Source of the DNA: a virus
Virus record (IMG/VR): IMGVR_UViG_3300020195_000031
Coordinates: 1 to 54,902 of that record
Length of the DNA: 54,902 bases
Direction: 5' to 3' (one strand)
The notes under the pieces: model-generated
Databases searched by the model: none
What the model was told of the DNA's origin: nothing
The model's input: only the letters and a program-made list of their open reading frames with translations
In this document: piece by piece, positions 7,982 through 15,176 of the stretch
How positions within the stretch are numbered: the first letter of the stretch is position 1
Layout: each line of letters starts with the position of its first letter
Position numbers and translations under genes: made by a program

Positions 7982-7991
7982 TTTGCGCCTT

Positions 7992-8031
7992 AAAAGAAAA
8001 CGACGGCTAGACCGTACCGATCTAGCCGTCG
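7992..8031 (-). terminator. Intrinsic terminator
   Basis: On the minus strand, an 11-bp perfect stem (CGACGGCTAGA / TCTAGCCGTCG) is followed by TTTTCTTTT. It lies just after the stop of the gene at 8043-8405 and separates the sigma-factor unit from the genes to its left. Confidence 0.85.
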
Positions 8032-8042
8032 CGTCAGGAGGA

Positions 8043-8405
8043 CTAAAGTTCACAAACCTCTACGAGCACACAATCAGCTTTTTCTCCAACCTTGACAACC
8101 CGAACGGACTTGACGGGGATCGCCGGTTTGGAGACACCGTGTTTGCGGATTACCAACTCTCGTGCTTTTGGCATCAAGATACCCTTCCACCCAAACAATG
8201 CCTGATCTTCCATATCTCGACAAACCCACTTGACAGTACGACCGACGATACATGGAAGATAGATCAGACAATATAAGAATGGAGGATTTCCTTCTGTCAA
8301 TCCGACATGCAACTTCACCATTTTCGTCGGATCGTTTGCAGTTAGAATCATTCCCTCTGTGGGAGGGGCTTTCAGTGCAACATCATACTCTTCTTGCCAA
8401 GTCAT
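8043..8405 (-). CDS. Uncharacterised 120-aa protein
   Basis: Starts MTWQEEYDVALKAPPTEG and ends ADCVLVEVCEL. It is rich in beta strands (VRVVKVGEKADCVLVEV). AAGGGTGCTAAAA precedes the ATG at 8405. It overlaps the sigma-factor gene by 23 bp and is followed by a terminator, so the two share a transcript. The function is unknown; a partner of the sigma factor is only a guess from position. Confidence 0.6.
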   Translation of the reverse strand: MTWQEEYDVALKAPPTEGMILTANDPTKMVKLHVGLTEGNPPFLYCLIYLPCIVGRTVKWVCRDMEDQALFGWKGILMPKARELVIRKHGVSKPAIPVKSVRVVKVGEKADCVLVEVCEL

Positions 8406-9063
8406 TTTTAGCACCCTTTTCAATTTCAAGAAATCTTTTTTCAATTGCTGTTCGCAATTGTGCAATTCGTTGAGGTGAGTAACACAAAATAGCACCGACT
8501 TCACGATCAGACAAGCCTTTAAGACGTAACCGAACAATCTCACGATCAACGGTTCCCGTACAAGCCTTGTCGATCATATCTCGCAATATTACACTATTTA
8601 GAAAACCAGCCTCAGCGATCTGCTCCGTGCTATCCTCACTCCGCGATGGGGGCCTGCGTTTCCCTTTGTATTTGCGGAATGTTGAATCAGGGACACGAAC
8701 ACAATGGTCATTGCAAAGGAACCTATCCAAATAGCTATGCACTGTTGCTATAATGTACGGCGTTATATTGTTGTCGTACATATTCTCTTTGGCCATACTG
8801 ACTGCTTCGGCGACAGCGAGAAAGCTCTCCGATACTAGATCGTTTGATTTTCGCAGCAGTCCCGAACGTGTCAAATAGCGGCCAACGATTTGTGAAGCTA
8901 TCCGAAGATGCCCTTGAATGATCGTATTCGCTACGCTCAGATCACCCTGTCTTAACCGGATCACCAGATTTTCAAGCTCAGTTGGGGATATAGGCTCTGG
9001 AAGCAATCTACTCATCCAGTGCTTGTAGCTCCTAGCCTTAATCCTCATGCGGCTAAGCAGCAT
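8383..9063 (-). CDS. Phage sigma-70-like RNA polymerase sigma factor
   Basis: Up to 226 residues. A region-2-like block runs from about residue 30 to 125 (RLRQGDLSVANTIIQGHLRI, DLVSESFLAVAEAV, ITPYIIATVHSYLDRFL). A region-4-like helix-turn-helix lies near the C-terminus (DREIVRLRLKGLSDREVGAI, YSPQRIAQLRTAIEKR). Regions 1 and 3 are absent or reduced, as in small alternative sigma factors. It should redirect host RNA polymerase to phage promoters. Starts at 9063, 9048 or 9015 are possible. It overlaps the gene upstream by 11 bp. The repeated element at 24.7, 24.87 and 54.47 kb is the candidate target. Confidence 0.75.
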   Translation of the reverse strand: MLLSRMRIKARSYKHWMSRLLPEPISPTELENLVIRLRQGDLSVANTIIQGHLRIASQIVGRYLTRSGLLRKSNDLVSESFLAVAEAVSMAKENMYDNNITPYIIATVHSYLDRFLCNDHCVRVPDSTFRKYKGKRRPPSRSEDSTEQIAEAGFLNSVILRDMIDKACTGTVDREIVRLRLKGLSDREVGAILCYSPQRIAQLRTAIEKRFLEIEKGAKNDLARRV

Positions 9064-9310
9064 TAGTTTGACCCTTCTGGATTCGCAGGGTGACTGACCG
9101 TCGCGGAATTACGTCGATTGCGGAGCGTTTGTTCAATTGAACACGCACCGGATCAGGGTTGGCAACGAGTTGCACTTCTTCTCCGACAGGAAATGAGTGA
9201 ATGGTGAATGTCTTACCGCTTGAGTCTCGAAACACTTTACCGCTCTTAAAGGCGGTGGACAATTGTTTCGGGGTGGGGAGCTTACGATTCGCGGGGTATA
9301 AAACCGTCAT
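9053..9310 (-). CDS. Uncharacterised 85-aa protein
   Basis: Starts MTVLYPANRKLPTPKQL and is beta-rich with basic patches (SGKTFTIHSFPVGEEVQL, RRSVTLRIQKGQ). AGGAAGGAACCT precedes the ATG. It is co-transcribed with, and overlaps, the sigma-factor gene. The function is unknown. Confidence 0.55.
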   Translation of the reverse strand: MTVLYPANRKLPTPKQLSTAFKSGKVFRDSSGKTFTIHSFPVGEEVQLVANPDPVRVQLNKRSAIDVIPRRSVTLRIQKGQTNAA

Positions 9311-9334
9311 AGGTTCCTTCCTAGGGTTCAATCT

Positions 9335-9790
9335 TTACCCGCCCCGGTCGGAGGCGGCAGTCTGTTGGCGAAGGAGCTTTTTGATTTTTGGATCAGACGA
9401 CGATACGTTACTACACATCAGTCTTGCTGTCTCGACAGCATCAGTAGTGAAGTAGTCTGCATCAGGATTCCTTTTGGGATTCCAAACTCTGATGACATAT
9501 TCGCCAAACTCATTTTTCCGAGATATAGTCACTTTTGAAATGTTTGATTGTAAATACCGGTCAACAGCACGTAGGATGTGTTTGCGTGGAATCTTGCCTT
9601 CAAGAAATAATTGCCAACCATAATTGTCCACGATTCCCGGTTTCAAATCTGCTACTGTGAGAGGACGTTTGATTTTAGCTTCAAAACAATCCCAACACGG
9701 CTGACCAGTCGTATAGTGACGACGCCAAAGATCATTGTTGACCATATACACTTCACTATATTCAAGACCGCATTTTTCGCATTCGTACAT
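9335..9790 (-). CDS. Zinc-ribbon protein, 151 aa
   Basis: The N-terminus has CEKC (residues 4-7) and CWDC (about 33-36) around 'EYSEVYMVNNDLWRR', a recurring phage zinc-ribbon layout, followed by 'KRPLTVADL'. The rest is mixed alpha/beta. GGAGCAAATC precedes the ATG. It is the first gene of the unit that includes the sigma factor. Nucleic-acid binding is likely, but the target is unknown. Confidence 0.6.
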   Translation of the reverse strand: MYECEKCGLEYSEVYMVNNDLWRRHYTTGQPCWDCFEAKIKRPLTVADLKPGIVDNYGWQLFLEGKIPRKHILRAVDRYLQSNISKVTISRKNEFGEYVIRVWNPKRNPDADYFTTDAVETARLMCSNVSSSDPKIKKLLRQQTAASDRGG

Positions 9791-10272
9791 GATTTGCTCC
9801 AGATAGGTAAAACAGTATGCGTTAGACTGTTTTCGATTCTTGAGTCACCGACAGCACCTCCTTTTTAAGTAGTCGACGAACCTTTCGTCGTAGTTTTCTT
9901 TTAACGAATGCTCTCGCGGAACGAGCGTTCTGCGATTCGAAACTCGGTATCGACTCGTCCCGTTAAGCGTCTTGTGCTTCTCATGCGATCGCTCTCACTT
10001 CACGAGAATCAAACAAAGGTAGGTCACTTCGTTCCATCCAACATCCATTTGATTTTGGATGCAAAGCGACGACGACGATGAATGACGGATCGGCACATAC
10101 TCGATCTGCATCCAATTCTTCGTCGCTAAAATCTTTGCACGTACTCTGCCGTCTTGTCCTCAGTAGAAAGAGGCACAAATAACCTTTGACCGATTGCTAA
10201 TCCGTCTACTAACTGTTGTAGCATAATAGAGGAAACTGGATTGCATTTTCATTTTTGATGCTCCGGTGTAAA
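9791..10272. other. Gene-poor stretch with small ORFs and hairpins
   Basis: No full gene could be supported. Besides the split ORF at 9981-10224 there is an ATGA-coupled 27-codon leftward frame (MRSTRRLTGRVDTEFR...). Two small hairpins are visible: CGACGAA/TTCGTCG near 9875-9891, and an imperfect GAATGCTC/GAGCGTTC near 9905-9929. An AAGGAGG lies near 9860, before an 8-codon GTG frame. It may be a long leader of the sigma-factor unit or decayed coding sequence. Confidence 0.5.
9981..10224 (-). pseudogene. Probably frameshifted small gene
   Basis: Two leftward frames follow each other. The first is MLQQLVDGLAIGQRLFVPLS... up to a TAG at 10126-10128. The second continues with FSDEELDADRVCADPSFIVV and ends in TGA at 9981. 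Removing one T from the TTTT run at about 10128-10131 would join them into a protein of about 80 residues, with an 'IVVVALHPKSNG' core that looks like real coding sequence. It is either a decayed gene or a one-base error. No family is recognised. Confidence 0.4.
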
Positions 10273-10458
10273 TTAGCTAACGTACCCGCACAGCAAAATC
10301 TCGTCCACACCAAACACCTGATTTTCGTCGCATTCGTTGCACTTGTAATTCTGAGCGTCTGGTTCACAACCAGCTTGCTCATGGCCGCAAGCAAGACAAA
10401 AGCCGATGCCTTCGTCCGCTTGTACTGCTCGTAGAACCTGTTCTAGTTTCAATTTCAT
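10273..10458 (-). CDS. Small double zinc-knuckle protein, 61 aa
   Basis: CLACGHEQAGCEPDAQNYKC followed by NECDENQVFGVDEILL. The 'CxxCGxE...EPDAxxYxCxxC...VFGxxELLL' pattern is a widespread small phage protein of unknown function that probably binds one zinc. It shares ATGA with the gene upstream. Confidence 0.7.
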   Translation of the reverse strand: MKLKLEQVLRAVQADEGIGFCLACGHEQAGCEPDAQNYKCNECDENQVFGVDEILLCGYVS

Positions 10459-10670
10459 GAATAGTACTCGATAAGGAATTCAAGAACGTCTAAATGCTTC
10501 TCTTCCAATTCGTTGTACCGCGGCAGACCAGAATGAGCATCGCATTTGGTTATCAAATCTTTTTCCCAGTCTTCCATTTTGCGATACATTGAAATTTCCG
10601 GAGGCGGAAAATTGGCCAACGATTCTCGAACCAATGATGCCAATATTCCAATTTGATTAGGTTCTAACAT
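10455..10670 (-). CDS. Uncharacterised 71-aa protein
   Basis: Starts MLEPNQIGILASLVRESLAN and ends LDVLEFLIEYYS; it is helical and acidic. GGAGCAACGAA precedes the ATG at 10670. The longer frame to 10805 runs through the terminator hairpin and is unlikely. It is the first gene after that terminator. Confidence 0.55.
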   Translation of the reverse strand: MLEPNQIGILASLVRESLANFPPPEISMYRKMEDWEKDLITKCDAHSGLPRYNELEEKHLDVLEFLIEYYS

Positions 10671-10695
10671 TTCGTTGCTCCAAAGGGTGTAGATT

Positions 10696-10734
10696 AAAAA
10701 GGTAGGGCCGGTGCAGCACGTACTGCACCGACCC
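10696..10734 (-). terminator. Intrinsic terminator
   Basis: On the minus strand, a 12-bp stem with one U-G pair (GGGTCGGTGCAG / CTGCACCGGCCC) and loop TACGTG is followed by TACC and then TTTTT. It would end transcripts started at the promoter 11184-11212 or arriving from the RNR unit. Confidence 0.75.
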
Positions 10735-11135
10735 GCCCCTTCACAAGAATAGACAGTAGTACCTGACGGTACTACTGCCTGAGTTTTTAAAATCCTTACG
10801 TCCAATCAGACCGGACTCAGGGAGGATTTGGCCGGGACATTCAATTCAAAACGATGCTGTCGGTCACGGTCGCCAACTCACTGTCGTCTTGAGTTTGGAA
10901 CCAACGGCGTCTCCATAGACATGAATCAATTGCTGCTTCGAGAGGTGTCAATTCACCTTATCCGACTTTTGGTCGGCACGCAAACTGCAACCCATTCGCA
11001 TTCGTTGATTGAAGAACCAATCGCCTATAGTCCATCAGAAGATTCCATAATCTTCCTTCGCTACTGCTTCGTGCGGTTACAGGAAAATTGATTCTGCCAT
11101 CAATTCCTGAATATCCTATTAACTTGCCAAGGAAC

Positions 11136-11158
11136 ATTTCTCAGAATCAAATCAATTT
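11136..11158 (+). repeat. 23-bp repeated element, copy B
   Basis: Identical to 24653-24675 over 23 bases. It lies about 25 bases downstream of the -10 of the leftward sigma-70 promoter. An inverted 17-base partial copy overlaps the 3' end of the peptidase gene at 11242-11258. Confidence 0.5.
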
Positions 11159-11183
11159 TGATTCCGGCATCAGCCGTAACCTG

Positions 11184-11212
11184 ATGATAGGGCATTTGCT
11201 TAGCGTTGTCAA
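11184..11212 (-). promoter_or_regulatory. Host-type sigma-70 promoter
   Basis: On the minus strand, TTGACA (11212-11207), a 17-base spacer and TATCAT (11189-11184). The -35 is a perfect match and the -10 matches at five of six positions. It drives leftward transcription toward the small-gene and sigma-factor region, through the terminator at 10.7 kb. Confidence 0.7.
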
Positions 11213-11225
11213 GTGAGCAAAAAAG

Positions 11226-11234
11226 TTATCCACA
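11226..11234 (+). promoter_or_regulatory. DnaA box
   Basis: TTATCCACA matches the bacterial DnaA-box consensus (TTATNCACA) at all positions. It lies 14 bases upstream of the -35 of the sigma-70 promoter. A single box can regulate transcription or mark an origin, and no cluster of boxes is visible here. Confidence 0.45.
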
Positions 11235-11239
11235 TTTTA

Positions 11240-11704
11240 TCAATTGATTTGATTCTGGAAAAAACGATAGAACGTCCCGATATTGAGTTTGAAATCAGAA
11301 ACTTTGATGAGTGTCGGGCCAGTCGGATCGTAGATTCTAGAACCATCCCATGCAACTAAATGCCCCTTACCGCTTTCAGAATATGCTGTTATCAGTCCTT
11401 TAGATTGGAGTGTAATTTTCCAAAAATCAGGATGCTCGAATGTTCGACGCTCGGCCGTAAGTGGGTTGCAGACAGTGATGATTCGGTTATATGGTGACAG
11501 TGTTGCTTTTCGCTTCCAGCAACAAACCATCAACTCGTCTAAAAGAAAGCCGCGACGATTCGTCGGTTCGGGTGCATCCGGGAAAATAATCTCCGATCCG
11601 TCGTGGCCGATTTCCTGAACGAGAGCAAAAACGCTCTCGTTCAGGATCATCGCCAACGCTGTTATCGAACACGACCACCGATTAGGTTGTTTCAGTAGTA
11701 GCAT
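11240..11704 (-). CDS. C39-like papain-fold cysteine peptidase
   Basis: 154 residues. 'QPNRWSCSITALAMIL' carries the candidate nucleophile cysteine at the start of a long helix. 'GKGHLVAWDG' carries the histidine and 'IYDPTG' the aspartate, in the order expected for Peptidase_C39-like domains. A 'GHDGSE' segment follows the first helix. The substrate is unknown; it could process a phage or host protein. AGAGGCGATA precedes the ATG at 11704, which overlaps the stop of the cysteine-rich gene. It is the last gene of the unit containing RNR, the NYN protein and CsrA. Confidence 0.55.
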   Translation of the reverse strand: MLLLKQPNRWSCSITALAMILNESVFALVQEIGHDGSEIIFPDAPEPTNRRGFLLDELMVCCWKRKATLSPYNRIITVCNPLTAERRTFEHPDFWKITLQSKGLITAYSESGKGHLVAWDGSRIYDPTGPTLIKVSDFKLNIGTFYRFFQNQIN

Positions 11705-11874
11705 TATCGCCTCTTGCAAGAGTGGTCTTTGCAGTAACAATCATCGCCGCACGGACAAGGAGAAGGCATTTCGTTAGCATGGTTGCAAAGGATTGGAGAA
11801 CGTCGATAGTTGCATGTTGGATTAGCGCAACCATTATCATTCCGTGCAGCACCGCACTCCTCGAACACTACCAT
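11704..11874 (-). CDS. Small cysteine-rich protein, 56 aa
   Basis: Contains about ten cysteines, including CGAARNDNGCANPTC, CNHAN and a terminal CPCGDDCYCKDHSC. The paired C-x-C motifs suggest metal binding, like a metallothionein or a compact zinc module. The ATG at 11874 overlaps the end of the CsrA gene and lacks a strong ribosome site. A different frame starting ATGA at the CsrA stop (53 codons) competes, so the exact product is uncertain. Confidence 0.5.
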   Translation of the reverse strand: MVVFEECGAARNDNGCANPTCNYRRSPILCNHANEMPSPCPCGDDCYCKDHSCKRR

Positions 11875-12046
11875 ATTTTGCTTTGTCGGTAGCCACCTCT
11901 TTTCGATTGATTTGAACATCACGGAGAAAATCGAAACTCAATCGAACCTTGTCTCCGTGGACAGCAACAACCTTAATAATTCCTAGAGGATTGGCTGGAT
12001 CGCCAATGACAATCTCTTCACCAATTCGGCGAGTCAGAGCGAGCAT
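11837..12046 (-). CDS. csrA: CsrA/RsmA-family RNA-binding regulator
   Basis: 69 residues: MLALTRRIGEEIVIGD, then 'GIIKVVAVHGDKVRLSF' and 'DVQINRKEV'. These match the CsrA strand order. The residues known to contact RNA are kept: L4 and R6/R7 in strand 1 and the arginine of INRKEV in strand 5. A 5-7 residue insert (PANPLG) lengthens the first loop. The C-terminus lacks the long CsrA tail helix pattern and ends in RGVRCCTE. CsrA dimers bind GGA motifs at ribosome binding sites. Here it could shift host or phage translation. GAAAGGATCCCAG precedes the ATG. Confidence 0.88.
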   Translation of the reverse strand: MLALTRRIGEEIVIGDPANPLGIIKVVAVHGDKVRLSFDFLRDVQINRKEVATDKAKYGSVRGVRCCTE

Positions 12047-12272
12047 CTGGGATCCTTTCGATGTTCAAATCAATGCGAGTAAGTCCCTTCACCCGTACCA
12101 GATCACGATACGAAGGATTTGGGGCATAGGCTAATTTTTCAATAGTGTCTACTCTGTTTTGTTCATCTGCTTCATTCATTGCGTTGCAATATTCTTCGAG
12201 ACGCCGCACCATATCGCCTTCGATATCATGATCCGTGTGCGTCGCTATCCCGTTGATGATTTCGATTTTCAT
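12018..12272 (-). CDS. Uncharacterised 84-aa protein
   Basis: Starts MKIEIINGIATHTDHDIEGD; it is helical and acidic, with no recognised family. It overlaps CsrA by 29 bp and the 52-residue ORF upstream by 47 bp, within the tightly packed RNR-NYN-CsrA unit. Confidence 0.55.
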   Translation of the reverse strand: MKIEIINGIATHTDHDIEGDMVRRLEEYCNAMNEADEQNRVDTIEKLAYAPNPSYRDLVRVKGLTRIDLNIERIPDARSDSPNW

Positions 12273-12384
12273 CTTCTTGCAGCCTTTGTATGAATGCCCA
12301 GTCGATACTGGCTTTGAGTTGTTTCAATTTTGTTAGCATCTTTTGACGTTGATCCTCAGTCAGCGATTGCAGAAATTTCTTCAT
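12226..12384 (-). CDS. Small hydrophilic protein, 52 aa
   Basis: Starts MKKFLQSLTEDQRQKMLTKL and continues as a charged helix ending QRDSDAHGS. It covers the gap between the NYN-domain gene and the 84-residue protein, overlapping each (29 bp and 47 bp). GCGGAGAATCAGC precedes the ATG. The function is unknown. Confidence 0.5.
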   Translation of the reverse strand: MKKFLQSLTEDQRQKMLTKLKQLKASIDWAFIQRLQEDENRNHQRDSDAHGS

Positions 12385-12862
12385 GCTGATTCTCCGCTAG
12401 GATAGATTCATCGAGTTCGACGACGCGACTAGCCACGCTACGAAGCTCTCTCGGAATACCAACACCGATGACGACACATTGCATTCCGCTACCCCGAACA
12501 TACTGCACAAGCTCTGCAAGATTCGGATTCGCTGATGCTAGAATCACTACGTCGACTCGACCCATTGTCCGAACAACATCACAGCAAAATCCAACCTCCC
12601 ACTGAACAAACGACACGATCTTATCGGCGATTTTAATTTCTTTTGGTTCCTTGAAGCGTGTCTCGAAGCCAAGATGTTTCAACGCTCGAATAAAGGATTC
12701 TGCCTCCGTTGTTCGCTGTCCTCCATACGCTACAGCACGTAACACTTCACCGTACTCGGTCATAAGATTCATCAGTTTTTGGTAGTCGATTCGTCGACCT
12801 TCAAACTTTTTACCGGCACAGTAGAACAGATTCGGAATATCTACAAACAGTCCGATTTTCAT
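12356..12862 (-). CDS. NYN-domain (LabA/DUF88-like) putative ribonuclease
   Basis: 168 residues. 'MKIGLFVDIPNLFYCAG' has the first aspartate and asparagine of the NYN/PIN-like fold (FVDxxN). 'AVAYGGQRT' and 'GRVDVVILASANPNLAELV' give the second acidic cluster, with an ASANPN variant of the usual SGDSD. 'AGMQCVVIGVG'-like strands follow. NYN domains cut RNA in a metal-dependent way. The SANPN change may weaken metal binding, so activity is not certain. GAGGATTAAA precedes the ATG at 12862. It lies between RNR and CsrA. Confidence 0.7.
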   Translation of the reverse strand: MKIGLFVDIPNLFYCAGKKFEGRRIDYQKLMNLMTEYGEVLRAVAYGGQRTTEAESFIRALKHLGFETRFKEPKEIKIADKIVSFVQWEVGFCCDVVRTMGRVDVVILASANPNLAELVQYVRGSGMQCVVIGVGIPRELRSVASRVVELDESILAENQHEEISAIAD

Positions 12863-12870
12863 TTTAATCC

Positions 12871-14820
12871 TCACTTGATTGGACAACCACCAGCCGAACA
12901 CTCGACGGAATCTATTTCACGCTCCGTATCATCGTCGATACTCGTTATTGGTTTTGATTTTGAACACAATTCATTATACCTTTCCTGTGTTATCGCCTCG
13001 AATGGAGCCTGCTTGAATCCATGCTTTTTAGCACGAAGAAGCGACGAGGTCTTAACATTATCCGGGTAGTTACGCTCCAACCATGTACGAATACTCGGTA
13101 ACTCATTGTCCGAATAATAGACCGTCGTGCTTACACTGTTGTCAGCCCAATGCGTCTGCAACCACTTTTGGTACTCAAGCTGATTGATTCCAGAAACGTC
13201 ACTCTCGGTCAATGTTCCCTTCGGGGTAGCAATCGGAAAACTCACGACCATCGTATTGTAGTCGTTACTGCCATCCAATTCTAGTTTCGGTTCAACGTGG
13301 AAGCCATTGGCTCGGCAACGATCAACGAGCGGATCGTTGGCTGCAAAACGGATTCTGCGAATCATGTACTTGGAGAATGCAGGATGACCACCCGGTGTCA
13401 CACCAGCCAAAAGACTCAATGTTCCGGATGGCTTGACGGTTGTAAGCTTGATAGAACGATTGATTCCGAGAGCAGCGGAGTAGGAGATATCCTCTTCTTC
13501 GATTGCTCGATAGGCGGCATTGAAGATGGACTCGGACTTGAGGTGTCCAGCTTGCAAAAATCCCGTGACTCCGATACCCAACCGCCGGTTTCGTTCAACG
13601 ACCTCTCTTGTTCGCGGATGGCTGAACCGGTGACGGGAGATGGTTTTAACGACTTTGTAGATGATTCTGGAAACTTCAATGAATTCCTCCTCGTCCTGAA
13701 TATTTGGCAAAAAGATTTCAGCCAAATTGCAGGCTTCGTAAGACTCAAGCGAAATCTCTCCACACGGGTTGGTTCCAACCACCAGAGGGTCAGGTCGATA
13801 ATCTTCCCCATCAGCCAAACGTCCGTAAGTACGACAATTATGCAGATTGATAAGCCCAAAACACTCGCTAACAGCGTCGCCATGACGATCTACCTCCGTG
13901 TAATTGTCCCAAAACAATTGTGGCAATTCTCGTAGATCATTCGTATCTACGGTATTGTTGCTCATTGCCCGCCAGTTGGGGATCGACCCACGACCAAAGG
14001 CTTTCGAGTTCAAAAACAATAGGTCGTCAGCGGAACCAATAGCAATCTCTGCACTACGACGAACATTACCTGCAACAACAATGCTGCCAATAATATTCTG
14101 AATATCAAGACAGTCAACTGGTCGCAGCTTCTTGCCAAAACGAGTACGCAGAACATTCACAATGTTCTGAATACCAATAACTAATTCTTCCGCCCCCGAA
14201 GCGACGCCACCAAATCCATTGATTTTAGACCCGCGTTCACGAATGCAATGCGTCGCATAATGTACTCGGTTGCCAGTGTAGTAGAAAGATTCTAGCACCC
14301 GTTTCAGTAGCTCGACCCATCCTTCGCGGTTATCAGCGACAATTAAGTCAACGTCATTGTCGTCAACACGCTGAACATCGGGATTGTACCTAATCTCCGG
14401 TAATGAATAGACGTACTCGGGCTTGATGTTGAAACCAACGCCACCGCCGAGCATCAATTCGTTGAACGTAAAAAGAAACGGCTCGATTGGATGATCCACG
14501 GCTACATGCCAACAGTTTTGCAAACTATCAGCCCCGACTTTACGGATCGTCGGCGTGCCAAGCGACCACAACGCACGACCAGACAGTGAGCATTTGAGGG
14601 TGAAGCAATAATGATACAAATCTTCAACTTCGGCTTGTGTCATCCACATGTCCAAATCTTCAACCAGACTCTTGATGCAACGATGCAGAGTCTGCCACCA
14701 TTCTTCGGTGCGTCCAGAATCAGTCATGCGTGCATATGTTCGCTTATATGTTACATAGCCGACCGCACCCCAAGGAACGGGCTTATTTTTGTACTTTTCA
14801 ACAAACGTCCAGCTAATCAT
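12871..14820 (-). CDS. Class II (adenosylcobalamin) ribonucleotide reductase
   Basis: 649 residues. It resembles the monomeric Lactobacillus-type triphosphate reductase: 'GTPTIRKVG' and 'NCWHVAVDH' with an active-site cysteine, NPCGE near residue 355 with the radical-site cysteine, 'VKPSGTLSLLAGVTPG' and the C-terminal redox pair in CSAGGCPIK. It would make dNTPs from NTPs and needs host coenzyme B12, independent of oxygen. It is shorter than the roughly 740-residue reference. GAGGTAATA precedes the ATG. It leads the unit that ends with the cysteine peptidase. Confidence 0.93.
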   Translation of the reverse strand: MISWTFVEKYKNKPVPWGAVGYVTYKRTYARMTDSGRTEEWWQTLHRCIKSLVEDLDMWMTQAEVEDLYHYCFTLKCSLSGRALWSLGTPTIRKVGADSLQNCWHVAVDHPIEPFLFTFNELMLGGGVGFNIKPEYVYSLPEIRYNPDVQRVDDNDVDLIVADNREGWVELLKRVLESFYYTGNRVHYATHCIRERGSKINGFGGVASGAEELVIGIQNIVNVLRTRFGKKLRPVDCLDIQNIIGSIVVAGNVRRSAEIAIGSADDLLFLNSKAFGRGSIPNWRAMSNNTVDTNDLRELPQLFWDNYTEVDRHGDAVSECFGLINLHNCRTYGRLADGEDYRPDPLVVGTNPCGEISLESYEACNLAEIFLPNIQDEEEFIEVSRIIYKVVKTISRHRFSHPRTREVVERNRRLGIGVTGFLQAGHLKSESIFNAAYRAIEEEDISYSAALGINRSIKLTTVKPSGTLSLLAGVTPGGHPAFSKYMIRRIRFAANDPLVDRCRANGFHVEPKLELDGSNDYNTMVVSFPIATPKGTLTESDVSGINQLEYQKWLQTHWADNSVSTTVYYSDNELPSIRTWLERNYPDNVKTSSLLRAKKHGFKQAPFEAITQERYNELCSKSKPITSIDDDTEREIDSVECSAGGCPIK

Positions 14821-14822
14821 TA

Positions 14823-15176
14823 TTACCTCATTACGTGAAGATATTGATACCAGTTCTCCGGGCTAAAGAGTTTCTGGTATTCAGATTCGCAACAGGTGGT
14901 CAAAACATAGACAGGGCTGCCGAATGCCGAGAGCTTAGGAAAGACCTCGTGCTGGCCGGCAGTAAAAACGTCTCCGGATCGTCCCGGAACCTTTAGTTCG
15001 ATCAAACGGACGCGGTATTGCTTATGCGTTGCATACAAGTCCGGGAAGCCAGACTGGTACACACTACCGTGCATCTTCATCACAAACCATTGTCTCAAGG
15101 TCAGAAACTTCATCCACTCTTCCACCAACTGATCCTCTGGTCTCTTCGACGATCTGTTTGTTATCCTTGGCTCCAC
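14823..15176 (-). CDS. VRR-NUC-type PD-(D/E)XK nuclease
   Basis: 117 residues. 'SGFPDLYATHKQYRVRLIEL' gives the D...E-x-K core (IELKVPGR), and 'FTAGQHEVFPKLSAFGSPVY' gives the Q-helix and last strand of the VRR-NUC fold. Stand-alone phage VRR-NUC proteins act as structure-specific nucleases, so replication-fork or Holliday-junction cleavage is inferred. The start is GTG; no ATG exists upstream before a stop. It ends two bases before the RNR gene. Confidence 0.75.
   Translation of the reverse strand: MEPRITNRSSKRPEDQLVEEWMKFLTLRQWFVMKMHGSVYQSGFPDLYATHKQYRVRLIELKVPGRSGDVFTAGQHEVFPKLSAFGSPVYVLTTCCESEYQKLFSPENWYQYLHVMR

Larger units (their letters stand above)
10671..11239. other. Regulatory region with decayed short ORFs
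   Basis: About 570 bases without a supported full gene. It holds a leftward terminator (10696-10734), a second perfect 10-bp hairpin (10754-10777, with TTTTT at 10783-10787 in the rightward sense), a sigma-70 promoter (11184-11212) and a DnaA box (11226-11234). Two short leftward frames in one phase (10958-11137, 59 codons; 10841-10951, 36 codons from TTG) and a protein-like stretch in another phase (NECEWVAVCVPTKSRIR) suggest remnants of a frameshifted gene. Confidence 0.55.

Noticed and set aside
13297-13935. A 212-codon rightward frame inside the ribonucleotide reductase gene
   Set aside because: The RNR frame has clear catalytic motifs; the antisense frame has none.
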